Shown here: piece after piece, positions 42,085 through 49,939 of the stretch
How the letters are laid out: the number at the start of each line of letters is the position of its first letter
Numbering within the stretch: the first letter of the stretch is position 1
Source: Acidobacteriota bacterium
GTDB taxonomy: Bacteria; Acidobacteriota; Blastocatellia; Pyrinomonadales; Pyrinomonadaceae
DNA length: 64,000 nucleotides
Direction of reading: 5' to 3'
Assembly (NCBI GenBank): GCA_016703965.1
Contig: JADJBB010000021.1
Span: 992,001-1,056,000, forward strand
Made by a program: the position numbers and the translations under genes
The notes under the pieces: model-generated
What the model was told of the DNA's origin: nothing
The model's input: only the letters and a program-made list of their open reading frames with translations
Database searches by the model: none

Positions 42085-43992
42085 CTACTTTCCCGGTGTC
42101 GGTGACGGCGAAGCTACGGGTTTTGGTGCCGGTTCGTCAAGCGACAGGAAAACGACTGGAGCATCGTGGTCTGAAATTCGTTCCGGCCGCGTTGCATCGT
42201 TTGACCAGACGAGTGGAAAATCCGCATCGACGCGGGCGTAGCCGAATTTAAGAAGCCGTTCTCGCCCGGCTTTATTGATCAGGATGTGATCGAGAGCCTG
42301 AGCTGCTCCGTCGAACGAATACGAATAGCGCTTCAATGGGTCGCTCAGATAGTCGATCAGAGCGACGAGTCCGGTCGGGTATGAGGTCTTTGAGGGAGCA
42401 AGGACGTTAGGGTCCGATTTGCCTTTGAGGGTGCCGATCAAGTCGTTGTAGCCGTCGTTGAACTGGAACGCGTTAAAATCGCCGCAGAGCAGAATGCGTT
42501 CGGTCGAGTCGGCTTTTTGCCGTTCGACGACAAAATTTGCAAGCCATTCGGCCTCGAGGCGGCGTTTTTGTCGGACGCGATCGCCGTCTTTTTCGTCGTC
42601 GATGCCGTTGTATGATTTGAGGTGGTTGACGATGACGGAGAATGCGAGGGGCTTGGCGGGTCTCGCATCGATCACCTCTGCCCGAAGCATGAGCGGCGGA
42701 CGGTCGAAAAGATTTTGGCCCTCGGCTCCGGCAACGCCCTCGATCTTGGCATCTTTGGCGAGTTGCTTGACCTCGAGGACCTTTATCTTGGTCGATTTTA
42801 CGAGAAACCCAACGTCGATACCGCGTACGTCATTGCCTTCTTCTAGATAAGGCATGTATTTCGGGCTCGGCTGGCCTGCCGCTACGGCATCGGCGTTTAT
42901 CTTGTCCGCTACTTTCTGCAGGACCTTCAAATTTTCAACCTCGACAATGCCAAGAACGTCCGGCTGCGAGAGGACGTTTCTGATCGCGAGCGAAACTTTT
43001 GCGAGGCGTCGTTGAAAGACCTCCTTAGGAACGGTCACCTCTTTTTCGACGTTGCTGGAATTCACTTCGTCGTCAAAAAAGTTCTCGATGTTAAAGCTGC
43101 CAACCGTTACCTCGCGTTCGCCGGCGGGACTGAGCGGTACGAAACCTTTGATATTCTCGACCTTTGGCGGCGTAGCGGCATCGACGTAGAGCGTGTAGAA
43201 TTTACGCGAATAGTCGATAACGCCGGTCATTTCCTTGATTGTCGCACCGGTCGGAACGTCGATGGCCTTTGCACCAGTTTGCTGCTGGCTGTCGATGCGA
43301 AGGATCTCAGGATTCATGTCGAACGCCGGTGTCGTGGATGGCAATTTATCGACGATTATTTGCAGGATGCCCAGTCCTGGTTCGCGAAACGGCCGCGGCG
43401 TGCCATGTAATGTCGCGAAAAACACGCCATTCGACGTCGCGATCTGGGTTTTATCATTCGTGAAGCCACCAGTCGGGCCGACGACTACAAAATCGCCCTT
43501 GACCCGCATCCCTTCGTATTTTTCCATCTGATCCAGCTTTCCTTTCGGATCCAGATCGGCTTGGGTTAGAGCTATCGGAGCGGGAAGCGGATTGTCTTTA
43601 GAAAGGACTTTAACGGTCGGTTTCGTGATCTCTGTGATGGTTAGAAAGATCCTCTCGGTTCGCGGACGAAACTCGGTGACGGTACCATCGACCTGGACCA
43701 AATTGCCGATGGCGACCTGAGCGACACTTTCCGCACCGTAAACGTATATACCTTCTGAGGATTTAGGATCTTTGTCGGCCTTATCATCAGGCGTTTGGAC
43801 AAAGAACCCATTCCGAAGCATCGCGGTGACGACGCCGGTAACGCGGACATTTTCATTAACGACCGGCGAAGAGCCCTTGTCACCCTGTACCTGGGCTATC
43901 GTGTATTCCTTCTGAGCAAACAGCGAAACGCTGATGCCGAGCACCAGTACGGCACTCGCGGCCGTGCGTAAAACTATAGAACTGATCTTCAT
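42085..43992 (-). CDS. Secreted endonuclease/exonuclease/phosphatase (ExeM/NucH-like)
   Basis: A 635-residue exported protein. The signal peptide is followed by an OB-fold-like region (YTIAQVQGDKGSSPVVNENV then VRVTGVVTAML) typical of extracellular nucleases of the ExeM/NucH type. The C-terminal EEP domain has VGSFNIENFFDDEVNSS with the metal Asn, LGIVEVENLKVL with the Glu, LCGDFNAFQFND and ERISDHDAPVVFLSL with the Asp-His pair. It should degrade extracellular DNA. The C-terminus is a Pro/Ser/Thr tail. It lies 15 bases downstream of a lamin-tail/NUC1 gene, so the two form an operon of secreted nucleases. Confidence 0.87.
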   Translation of the reverse strand: MKISSIVLRTAASAVLVLGISVSLFAQKEYTIAQVQGDKGSSPVVNENVRVTGVVTAMLRNGFFVQTPDDKADKDPKSSEGIYVYGAESVAQVAIGNLVQVDGTVTEFRPRTERIFLTITEITKPTVKVLSKDNPLPAPIALTQADLDPKGKLDQMEKYEGMRVKGDFVVVGPTGGFTNDKTQIATSNGVFFATLHGTPRPFREPGLGILQIIVDKLPSTTPAFDMNPEILRIDSQQQTGAKAIDVPTGATIKEMTGVIDYSRKFYTLYVDAATPPKVENIKGFVPLSPAGEREVTVGSFNIENFFDDEVNSSNVEKEVTVPKEVFQRRLAKVSLAIRNVLSQPDVLGIVEVENLKVLQKVADKINADAVAAGQPSPKYMPYLEEGNDVRGIDVGFLVKSTKIKVLEVKQLAKDAKIEGVAGAEGQNLFDRPPLMLRAEVIDARPAKPLAFSVIVNHLKSYNGIDDEKDGDRVRQKRRLEAEWLANFVVERQKADSTERILLCGDFNAFQFNDGYNDLIGTLKGKSDPNVLAPSKTSYPTGLVALIDYLSDPLKRYSYSFDGAAQALDHILINKAGRERLLKFGYARVDADFPLVWSNDATRPERISDHDAPVVFLSLDEPAPKPVASPSPTPGK

Positions 43993-44007
43993 ACTGCTGA
44001 ACCTGAT

Positions 44008-46434
44008 TTACTGCGTATCCCGCTTGCTCTCAATGTATTCCTGCGTGTTTCTAGGAACGTTAGAGAAAAAGTCGTAACCGGTCAGGGTTTCGACCTGATC
44101 CACTGTGACGCGATAATTCCGCCACGCGTTGCCGCCTGTAACCGATTCGTTCGACACAATTATGCCGAAGGCACGGGTCGAGCGGTTGACGCGACGCAGG
44201 TCGTCTGTGCCGTTCGGCAAAATGAGGACGACTTTCCATGTCCATTTAGGGACCGTGATGCGTCCGTTCGATATCGTCGGGGTTATGGAACTCACGCCTT
44301 GCGGACCGGATATAATGTAGACCTCATTGGTCGAAAGCAGAGAGCGAAGGTAATTCTCAAAATCGTTCCACGGACCCTGATTGTTGGCTCCGAGCTGCGG
44401 AACCATGTTGGTCATCAGGAATGTTGCGGAATTATCAGGAACGGATCGCGTCCTGTCGCCCGACGGGCACATGTGGCCGCGGTCGAAGCCCGAACCCGAA
44501 TAATCATTGTCGGCGACCTGATACCAGCCGTTAGGAAGCGCCGGATCAGGGCGGAAATCATCCTGTCGGTTCGCACTGCCTATCCACGAACTGTCGATTC
44601 TCCATGCGACCCAATTCGACGTTGCCTTGGATCGATTGTACGAGAGCGAATACTGTGGCTTGTGCATCAGGTAATTGTTCTCATTTGCCGTGTCGGGCGT
44701 TGCGTTCGACGGGTTGCCAAATGTTATCGGGTTATCGCCGGCGAACGGAGCATTGACGATGATCGTCTGGCTCAGGTTTACCGTGCGGTTTTGTGCATCG
44801 TGGGCTACCGATGTAATGACGTAACTGCCGCCGGCTGTTCCTCCGGGAACGGTTGCTGAGTACGAAAATATATTATCGCCAGCCGCAACGTCACCGTTGG
44901 TGCCGTTATCGTAAAATGGCTGAGTCGCAAGGCCGCCGATCGTTGATAGGTTGCCGTCTACGCCGATTCCGGTGCTGGCCGGATCCGTTGCGGGAGTAAC
45001 CGTTACCGTAAACAAAATGCTGGCCCCGGGAGCAACTGCAGTGGGGTTGGCGTTCATTGAGGCGAAAAGATTTGCCCCGTTGCTGCCGCTGCACAGAAAT
45101 GGGGTTGACGATTGATTTCGCGGCGTAGAAGGGCTGGTCGCGACGAAATCGTTCGCATTGTTGTTCGTGTCCTGGCAGCCGCTGTTCTGTCGCGAGCGGC
45201 TGTCGTTAACCGGAGCCGCGGCCGTAACCGCACCTTCTATAAACGCATTTGTCGCGGTTCCCCATCCGACCATATCGACCGGCGTTCCATTTACTGACGG
45301 GCGAAGGGCCAAACCGCCTCCCGCGACACCCATAGAGCATGAGCAGGTGGCGGGATTGTACGTGAGGTTAGCCGCCGCACTGCCGTCATAGCTGGTCGCC
45401 GCGATAAGGTAGTACTGGCCCGGCTGAATCAGCGTCTGAGTGCTCCATGTCGCAAAAGGGCCCACATCGGTCGAGCCGGATGCGGAGCGGTAGACGAGGC
45501 GATAACCATTTAGATCGACCGGATCGGTGCCGGTGTTATGAAGCTCGATGAATTCGTCCTCAGCCGTCGCTCCACCGGTTTGAAATTGGCTGATCACGAT
45601 CGAACCGCCAGCTCCCGGCGTTGGGGTCGGTGTCGGCGTACCAGAGGGGGTTGGAGTCGGCGTCGGCGAAAAAGCCGGCGTTGGTGACGGCGTCGGTGTC
45701 GGGCCGGCGGCACAGATGTTGACTGCGGTAGCTGTATTTCTTGGGACAGGATTCGTTACTACATCAAAATCAAGGTTGTTGTTGTCGGTATCGGTGCAAC
45801 CAAGCGCTTTGCGGACCGAGCCCTGGGTTGCCGTCAGAGCAGCCCCATTGTTTACGGCTGTTCCGCCTTCGCCGTTACCAGCTGTCCCATTTCCTGCCGC
45901 CCCATAAGCAACCCAATCAACAATTTGGGCTAGCTGAGCTGAGCTGCAAGGAGTGGTTGAAGAACCGCAAACATTCTGCGCAAGAGTAGAAACGAGAGCA
46001 ACTTTACCGCTGGCACCTCCCATGGCAAGGTTTGTTGTCGTCGCATCTGGCGTGACTGGAAGAGCAACTCCACCCGTTCCAACAGCTCCGAGTTGCACAA
46101 GGTAATATTGTCCCGGATTTAGCGATACGTTAGGTAGGGCGAACGCATTGCTAGTAGAGCTGGCGAAATTTCCCGTCGCTGAGCCGTAATAAAGGGATAG
46201 CCCGTTCAGCGATTGCGTGCTTCCGGATACATTTTTTATCTCGACGTAATCGAAAAGATACGTGCCGCTTCCACTCCCGCCACCCCCAGCGACTTGACTC
46301 AGAACGAGCGTGGTCGAAGCAGTAACGCGCTCGGATTTCTTCTCATCATCATTCTGAGCGTTGGTTGTAAACCCAAGGCTGATCCAGGCAGTAAAGACGG
46401 CCGACAACGCGAAAATAAAATATAACTTCTTCAT
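44008..46434 (-). CDS. Secreted nuclease with two lamin-tail domains and a NUC1 endonuclease domain
   Basis: An 808-residue exported protein with a signal peptide (residues about 1-26). Two lamin-tail-like beta sandwiches follow: LVLSQVAGGGGSGSGTYLFD with DYVEIKN near residue 43, and IVISQFQTGG with EDEFIELHNTG near 290. A PT-rich linker lies between them (residues about 250-285). An Ig-like segment comes next (ANPTAVAPGASILFTVTVTP). The C-terminal NUC1 domain has SGSGFDRGHMCPSGDRTRS with the catalytic His, and FLMTNMVPQLGANNQGPW with the metal Asn. The lamin-tail domains probably bind DNA, matrix or cell surface. It is expressed together with the EEP nuclease downstream. Confidence 0.88.
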   Translation of the reverse strand: MKKLYFIFALSAVFTAWISLGFTTNAQNDDEKKSERVTASTTLVLSQVAGGGGSGSGTYLFDYVEIKNVSGSTQSLNGLSLYYGSATGNFASSTSNAFALPNVSLNPGQYYLVQLGAVGTGGVALPVTPDATTTNLAMGGASGKVALVSTLAQNVCGSSTTPCSSAQLAQIVDWVAYGAAGNGTAGNGEGGTAVNNGAALTATQGSVRKALGCTDTDNNNLDFDVVTNPVPRNTATAVNICAAGPTPTPSPTPAFSPTPTPTPSGTPTPTPTPGAGGSIVISQFQTGGATAEDEFIELHNTGTDPVDLNGYRLVYRSASGSTDVGPFATWSTQTLIQPGQYYLIAATSYDGSAAANLTYNPATCSCSMGVAGGGLALRPSVNGTPVDMVGWGTATNAFIEGAVTAAAPVNDSRSRQNSGCQDTNNNANDFVATSPSTPRNQSSTPFLCSGSNGANLFASMNANPTAVAPGASILFTVTVTPATDPASTGIGVDGNLSTIGGLATQPFYDNGTNGDVAAGDNIFSYSATVPGGTAGGSYVITSVAHDAQNRTVNLSQTIIVNAPFAGDNPITFGNPSNATPDTANENNYLMHKPQYSLSYNRSKATSNWVAWRIDSSWIGSANRQDDFRPDPALPNGWYQVADNDYSGSGFDRGHMCPSGDRTRSVPDNSATFLMTNMVPQLGANNQGPWNDFENYLRSLLSTNEVYIISGPQGVSSITPTISNGRITVPKWTWKVVLILPNGTDDLRRVNRSTRAFGIIVSNESVTGGNAWRNYRVTVDQVETLTGYDFFSNVPRNTQEYIESKRDTQ

Positions 46435-46638
46435 TAAAAACCTTGCTGTATTGGCCCAGAACGCAATGTCACAAATTCGTCGTAAGCTTTATTTTTACCA
46501 TATTATGATGCCTAAATGAATCACCGAGGCTGTCTGCTCGTGCCTTAAATGTGTGGCGATGACCGGTCGGCTGCGCAACCCGAGCATAGGAAGGCGAAAC
46601 CATAAGATTATCGGCACCGCCCAGGGTTGAACGATCTT

Positions 46639-47880
46639 CTATTTGAGAACTCGAAGTTTTGTTGCTATAAAACGCCGAACAGATTCGTTGGTGGTCAAGC
46701 TTTCAGCCATTTTGAGTGATGCTGCTGCGAGTTCCGGTCTATCGAGCAGAGCTTGGTAGTGGGCTTTTGTGATGAAGAACAGATTATATTGGGACAGTTT
46801 CGCTTCGAGCTCAAGGAGCAGTGAATATGCCGCTTCCGGACCGTCGGTCTCGCCGATGACGATGATCTTATTCAATTCACGTACCGCCGAGAACTGTCGG
46901 TTTTGCAGTTTGTCGTATGCAGAGAGTATGCGTTGCCAATCGGTGGACCTGTATTCCGCAGCGAGCGTGTAGATGGCGGCGATCTCTGCTTCAAGGTGAT
47001 AGTCCGAGATAGTGTCGCCGCTCGCGGAGAGCCGAAGATGATGAGTGCCGCGTGAGATCAGGCGTTTGTCCCACATTTCGCGATCTTGCTCGGCAAGGAT
47101 GAGTAATTCGCCGTTGTGATCGGACCGCGCGGGCATCCGGGCCGCCTGAAAATAGAACAACGCCGCCAGAGCATCGACTGTCGGCGAAGTGGTAACAGGA
47201 TGGGATGCAAGCAAAGACGCGAGTCGGATCGCTTCGAAAACAAGATCTTTGCGGATCAGAGCTTCGCCGGTTGATGCACTGTACCCCTCGTTGAACATTA
47301 AGTACAGGCTTTTCAGAACACTGTCGAGCCGGGCAGGAAGCTCGTTCGGCCCGGGCATTTCCATACGAAGGCCAAAATCGCGTAGTTTCGCTTTTGCTCT
47401 CGAGATAAGTCTGGTGACCGACTCGGTATTCGATAGAAACGCATTTGCGATCTCGGCGACGCTGAAGCCGCCAACGATCTTAAGTGTCAAAGCAACTCGG
47501 CTGTCGGGTGATATTTCGGGATGGCAGCAAGCAAAGATCATCCGCAACTGATCTTCGCTGATCTCGTTGGCGAAATAGAGCGCATCTGTATCAACTATGT
47601 TTTGGATATCCTCGTCGATCGACGTCGAGCGATTATTTCGCCGGAGAATGTCGATGCAGCGATTCTTTGCGGTACGCAAAAGCCACCCGAATTGATTCTC
47701 AGGAACTCCGGAATACGGCCACGTTTTCATCGCCGCGATCAAGGCGTCCTGTACCGCGTCCTCGACCGTATCGATCTTGTCGAACCCGAACGAGCGGCAG
47801 AGCGACGCGACCATCATTCCGGCATGATCTCGGAAAAGATGGCCGACGGTATCGTTTGTATTGTAGTTTTCATCAAGCAT
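46639..47880 (-). CDS. ECF42-like RNA polymerase sigma factor
   Basis: A 413-residue sigma-70-type factor, much longer than a simple ECF sigma. Region 2 contains FGFDKIDTVEDAVQDALIAA and ENQFGWLLRTAKNRCIDILR; region 4 is around SRVALTLKIVGGFSVAEIAN and SVTRLISRAKAKLRDF. The C-terminal 220 residues form a helical, TPR-like extension (SLYLMFNEGYSASTGEALIR), the hallmark of the ECF42 group, which pairs with DGPF/YCII proteins. Such a partner is encoded directly upstream. The ATG at 47880 is used; a TTG at 47907 is a possible earlier start. The promoter it recognises is unknown. Confidence 0.83.
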   Translation of the reverse strand: MLDENYNTNDTVGHLFRDHAGMMVASLCRSFGFDKIDTVEDAVQDALIAAMKTWPYSGVPENQFGWLLRTAKNRCIDILRRNNRSTSIDEDIQNIVDTDALYFANEISEDQLRMIFACCHPEISPDSRVALTLKIVGGFSVAEIANAFLSNTESVTRLISRAKAKLRDFGLRMEMPGPNELPARLDSVLKSLYLMFNEGYSASTGEALIRKDLVFEAIRLASLLASHPVTTSPTVDALAALFYFQAARMPARSDHNGELLILAEQDREMWDKRLISRGTHHLRLSASGDTISDYHLEAEIAAIYTLAAEYRSTDWQRILSAYDKLQNRQFSAVRELNKIIVIGETDGPEAAYSLLLELEAKLSQYNLFFITKAHYQALLDRPELAAASLKMAESLTTNESVRRFIATKLRVLK

Positions 47881-47945
47881 GAGATCTAAGACTTGGGCGG
47901 CAACCAAAGCAAGCTACCGCGTCAGTCTCGCTTGGTTCTTTGTTT

Positions 47946-48299
47946 TCAGTCGGTCGGCTGTATCTCATGTAATTCGATACGTCCGCCGAATTTGAGATGT
48001 GGGCAGTCGGCTGCCAACTCCACAGCCTCGTTATAATCGGTCGCCGAAATGGTGAAAAATCCACCGATTATCTCTTTCGCCTCAGCGTATGGCCCGTCGG
48101 TTACTCGAAACTCCGACCCGAAGCCATTCAGCTGGCGTCCGCCATCGTCTTTCAGTTTTTGTCCGCCGACGTATTTCCCTTTTGCCTCGACGGCTTGTGA
48201 CCACTCGATGTATTCGCGGATCACGGCCTCGATATCCTCGGGCGACATTTGTGAATAGTCCATCGGTTCTTCGTGAAGTATCAGCATGTATTGCGGCAT
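47946..48299 (-). CDS. YCII/DGPF-domain protein
   Basis: A 117-residue protein of the YCII superfamily: QYMLILHEEPMDYSQMSPED at the start, then the motif EFRVTDGPYAEAKEIIGGFF, a DGPF-type variant. Such proteins are usually encoded next to ECF42 sigma factors and are thought to be co-regulated or to modulate them. The ATG at 48299 is preceded by AGGGAGAAATTT, a good ribosome binding site. The open frame extends upstream only without it. It is 66 bases before the sigma gene and on the same strand. Confidence 0.85.
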   Translation of the reverse strand: MPQYMLILHEEPMDYSQMSPEDIEAVIREYIEWSQAVEAKGKYVGGQKLKDDGGRQLNGFGSEFRVTDGPYAEAKEIIGGFFTISATDYNEAVELAADCPHLKFGGRIELHEIQPTD

Positions 48300-48392
48300 A
48301 AATTTCTCCCTTTTTAATTCGGTCTTTAAAGGCTGTTTGTAGGCCATCGATCTAATAGACGAACGAAGCTCACGATAACGGACATCAAAAAT

Positions 48393-48422
48393 AAAAAAGC
48401 CGCGAAAATATTCTCGCGGCTT
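48393..48422 (-). terminator. Intrinsic terminator after the M28 peptidase gene
   Basis: AAGCCGCGA (48397-48405) and TCGCGGCTT (48414-48422) form a 9-base stem with an 8-base loop. On the minus strand a run of T follows (complement of A 48393-48398). It lies 20 bases downstream of the peptidase stop codon. Confidence 0.87.
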
Positions 48423-48441
48423 CCGATAACTCATTTAGCGG

Positions 48442-49836
48442 CTATTTCGCAGGCGTCGGAGCCGTTGTCGCTGCAGGTCGCGGAGCCTGAGCCGGGCGTG
48501 GGTAAACGACCGGACTTTTATTTCCCGCTTTGTCGACGGCTCGGATGCCGAAGAAGAAATTATCCTTCGACATTCCTTTCGCTGTATAGGTCGTGACGTT
48601 TCCGATGGGCAGCGAATTGGTCCATTCGGCGGCAGTCGTGTCTCTCCAGACGAGTTCGTAACCGGCGAGATCGACGTCCTTTCCGGCGTCCCATTTCAGG
48701 ACGGTATCGTTGTTGAGGCCGCCGGTTATGATGCCGACGTTTTTTGGTTTCGCCGGTGCGTTTGCGAGGCTTGCCAGAGCTATTAGATTAACGCGAGCAA
48801 CATTTGCGGTGTATTCGAAATCGACATATTCCGGCGTGTCGCCGTAGAAAACGCCGTTTTCGGTACGTACGTTTTGATGCTGGTGCGTGTAGTCCTCGTC
48901 AGATTCGGTAAAGCGAACGGCTGGGAAGCCATTTGCCAAAAACGGCTGATGATCGCCGCCGCGGCCGTAGCGATCGCGGCGGTAGATCATCCAAACGCCA
49001 AAATCCTTCAGGTTGCGATCTGCCTGCTCTTTGATGTAGCGTGCGAGTTGGCGCGAGGTCGAATCGTTCTCGCCGCCGACGCTGCGCCGCGTGTTGGCTT
49101 CCTGCTCGGTCTCGTTCGTCGGCACACCTTCGCTGAAAACTCGGACCTTTTTGCGGAATTGTGAATTCTTTTGTGAGGTGACGCCGCCGACGATGTCGTT
49201 GGTGAACATCGCTTCGATATTCATCTTGAGTCTCTTGGCTTCGTCGGCGTAATGTGTTGCACCAAGCAATCCTTGCTCTTCGCCGGGAACTGCCATGAAA
49301 ATGATCGTCGCGTCGAATTTTCGCTTCGACATCACGCGGGCAAGTTCTAGCGAAACTGCTGTGCCTGACGCGTCGTCATTAGCCCCCGGAGCATCGCATT
49401 TTGCATCGGTCGGTGACGTACACATCGAATCATAATGGCCGGAAACGACATAAATTCGACTAGGATCGGTCGTTCCGGTCAATACAGCAAAAACGTTTGA
49501 TAGATTAGTCGGCTCGGGCACTCGAGCGGCCTTTGGTTGCAGAAACGTCTGCATTTGCGGGTCGAGACACATGCCGCATTCGACACTGATCTTGCGAAAC
49601 TCGGAAAGGATCCAATCGCGAGCGGCTCCGATGCCGCGCTCCTTGCTGGTTTGATCCGAGAGCGTGTTTCGCGTGCCGAACGACACGAGTTTGCGGATCG
49701 TGGCCTCGATATTCTTGGCCGAAACTTCCTTGAGCATCTTCTGGATCTCAGGATCCGGCTTTTGCTTTTGAGCAAAAGCAGGAACGGCTGAAAGACAGAG
49801 ACATAGCGCTAGAAATACAAGTATTTTCGTTTTCAT
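48442..49836 (-). CDS. Secreted M28 family aminopeptidase with fibronectin-like C-terminus
   Basis: A 464-residue exported metallopeptidase. The signal peptide is LVFLALCLCLSAVPAFA. The M28 zinc ligands are recognised in VVSGHYDSMCT (His), GANDDASGTAVSLELA (bridging Asp), AVPGEEQGLLGATHYA (catalytic and zinc Glu), MFTNDIVGG (Asp) and DEDYTHQHQNVRT (His). Several cysteines near the N-terminus (CGMCLD, CTSPTDAKC) may form bridges. The last 100 residues form a fibronectin-III-like domain (VLKWDAGKDVDLAGYELVWR), ending in a Pro/Ala tail. It probably trims extracellular peptides. A clear terminator follows. Confidence 0.88.
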   Translation of the reverse strand: MKTKILVFLALCLCLSAVPAFAQKQKPDPEIQKMLKEVSAKNIEATIRKLVSFGTRNTLSDQTSKERGIGAARDWILSEFRKISVECGMCLDPQMQTFLQPKAARVPEPTNLSNVFAVLTGTTDPSRIYVVSGHYDSMCTSPTDAKCDAPGANDDASGTAVSLELARVMSKRKFDATIIFMAVPGEEQGLLGATHYADEAKRLKMNIEAMFTNDIVGGVTSQKNSQFRKKVRVFSEGVPTNETEQEANTRRSVGGENDSTSRQLARYIKEQADRNLKDFGVWMIYRRDRYGRGGDHQPFLANGFPAVRFTESDEDYTHQHQNVRTENGVFYGDTPEYVDFEYTANVARVNLIALASLANAPAKPKNVGIITGGLNNDTVLKWDAGKDVDLAGYELVWRDTTAAEWTNSLPIGNVTTYTAKGMSKDNFFFGIRAVDKAGNKSPVVYPRPAQAPRPAATTAPTPAK

Positions 49837-49862
49837 GTTATTTTGACGTTAAGATAGAATTG

Positions 49863-49930
49863 ACCACAGATTAACACGGATCGACATAGATAAAGAAACA
49901 TCTGCATGAATCTGTGTTTATCTGCGGTTA
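49863..49930. repeat. Imperfect palindrome, family d
   Basis: The left arm reads ACCACAGATTAACACGGATC and the right arm (49903-49930) TGAATCTGTGTTTATCTGCG, partly its reverse complement. The ACAGAT/ACACGGAT words recur every 10 bases. It lies in the 103-base gap between two co-directional minus-strand genes. Confidence 0.8.
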
Positions 49931-49939
49931 AGGTTCTTT

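Noticed and set aside
45606..45715. Pro/Thr codon repeats as a CRISPR or tandem regulatory repeat
   Set aside because: They encode the PT-rich linker between two domains of a secreted protein and are in frame.
46435..46638. A riboswitch between the ECF sigma and lamin-tail nuclease genes
   Set aside because: A few GC-rich words recall c-di-GMP riboswitch pieces, but no consistent stem set could be drawn.
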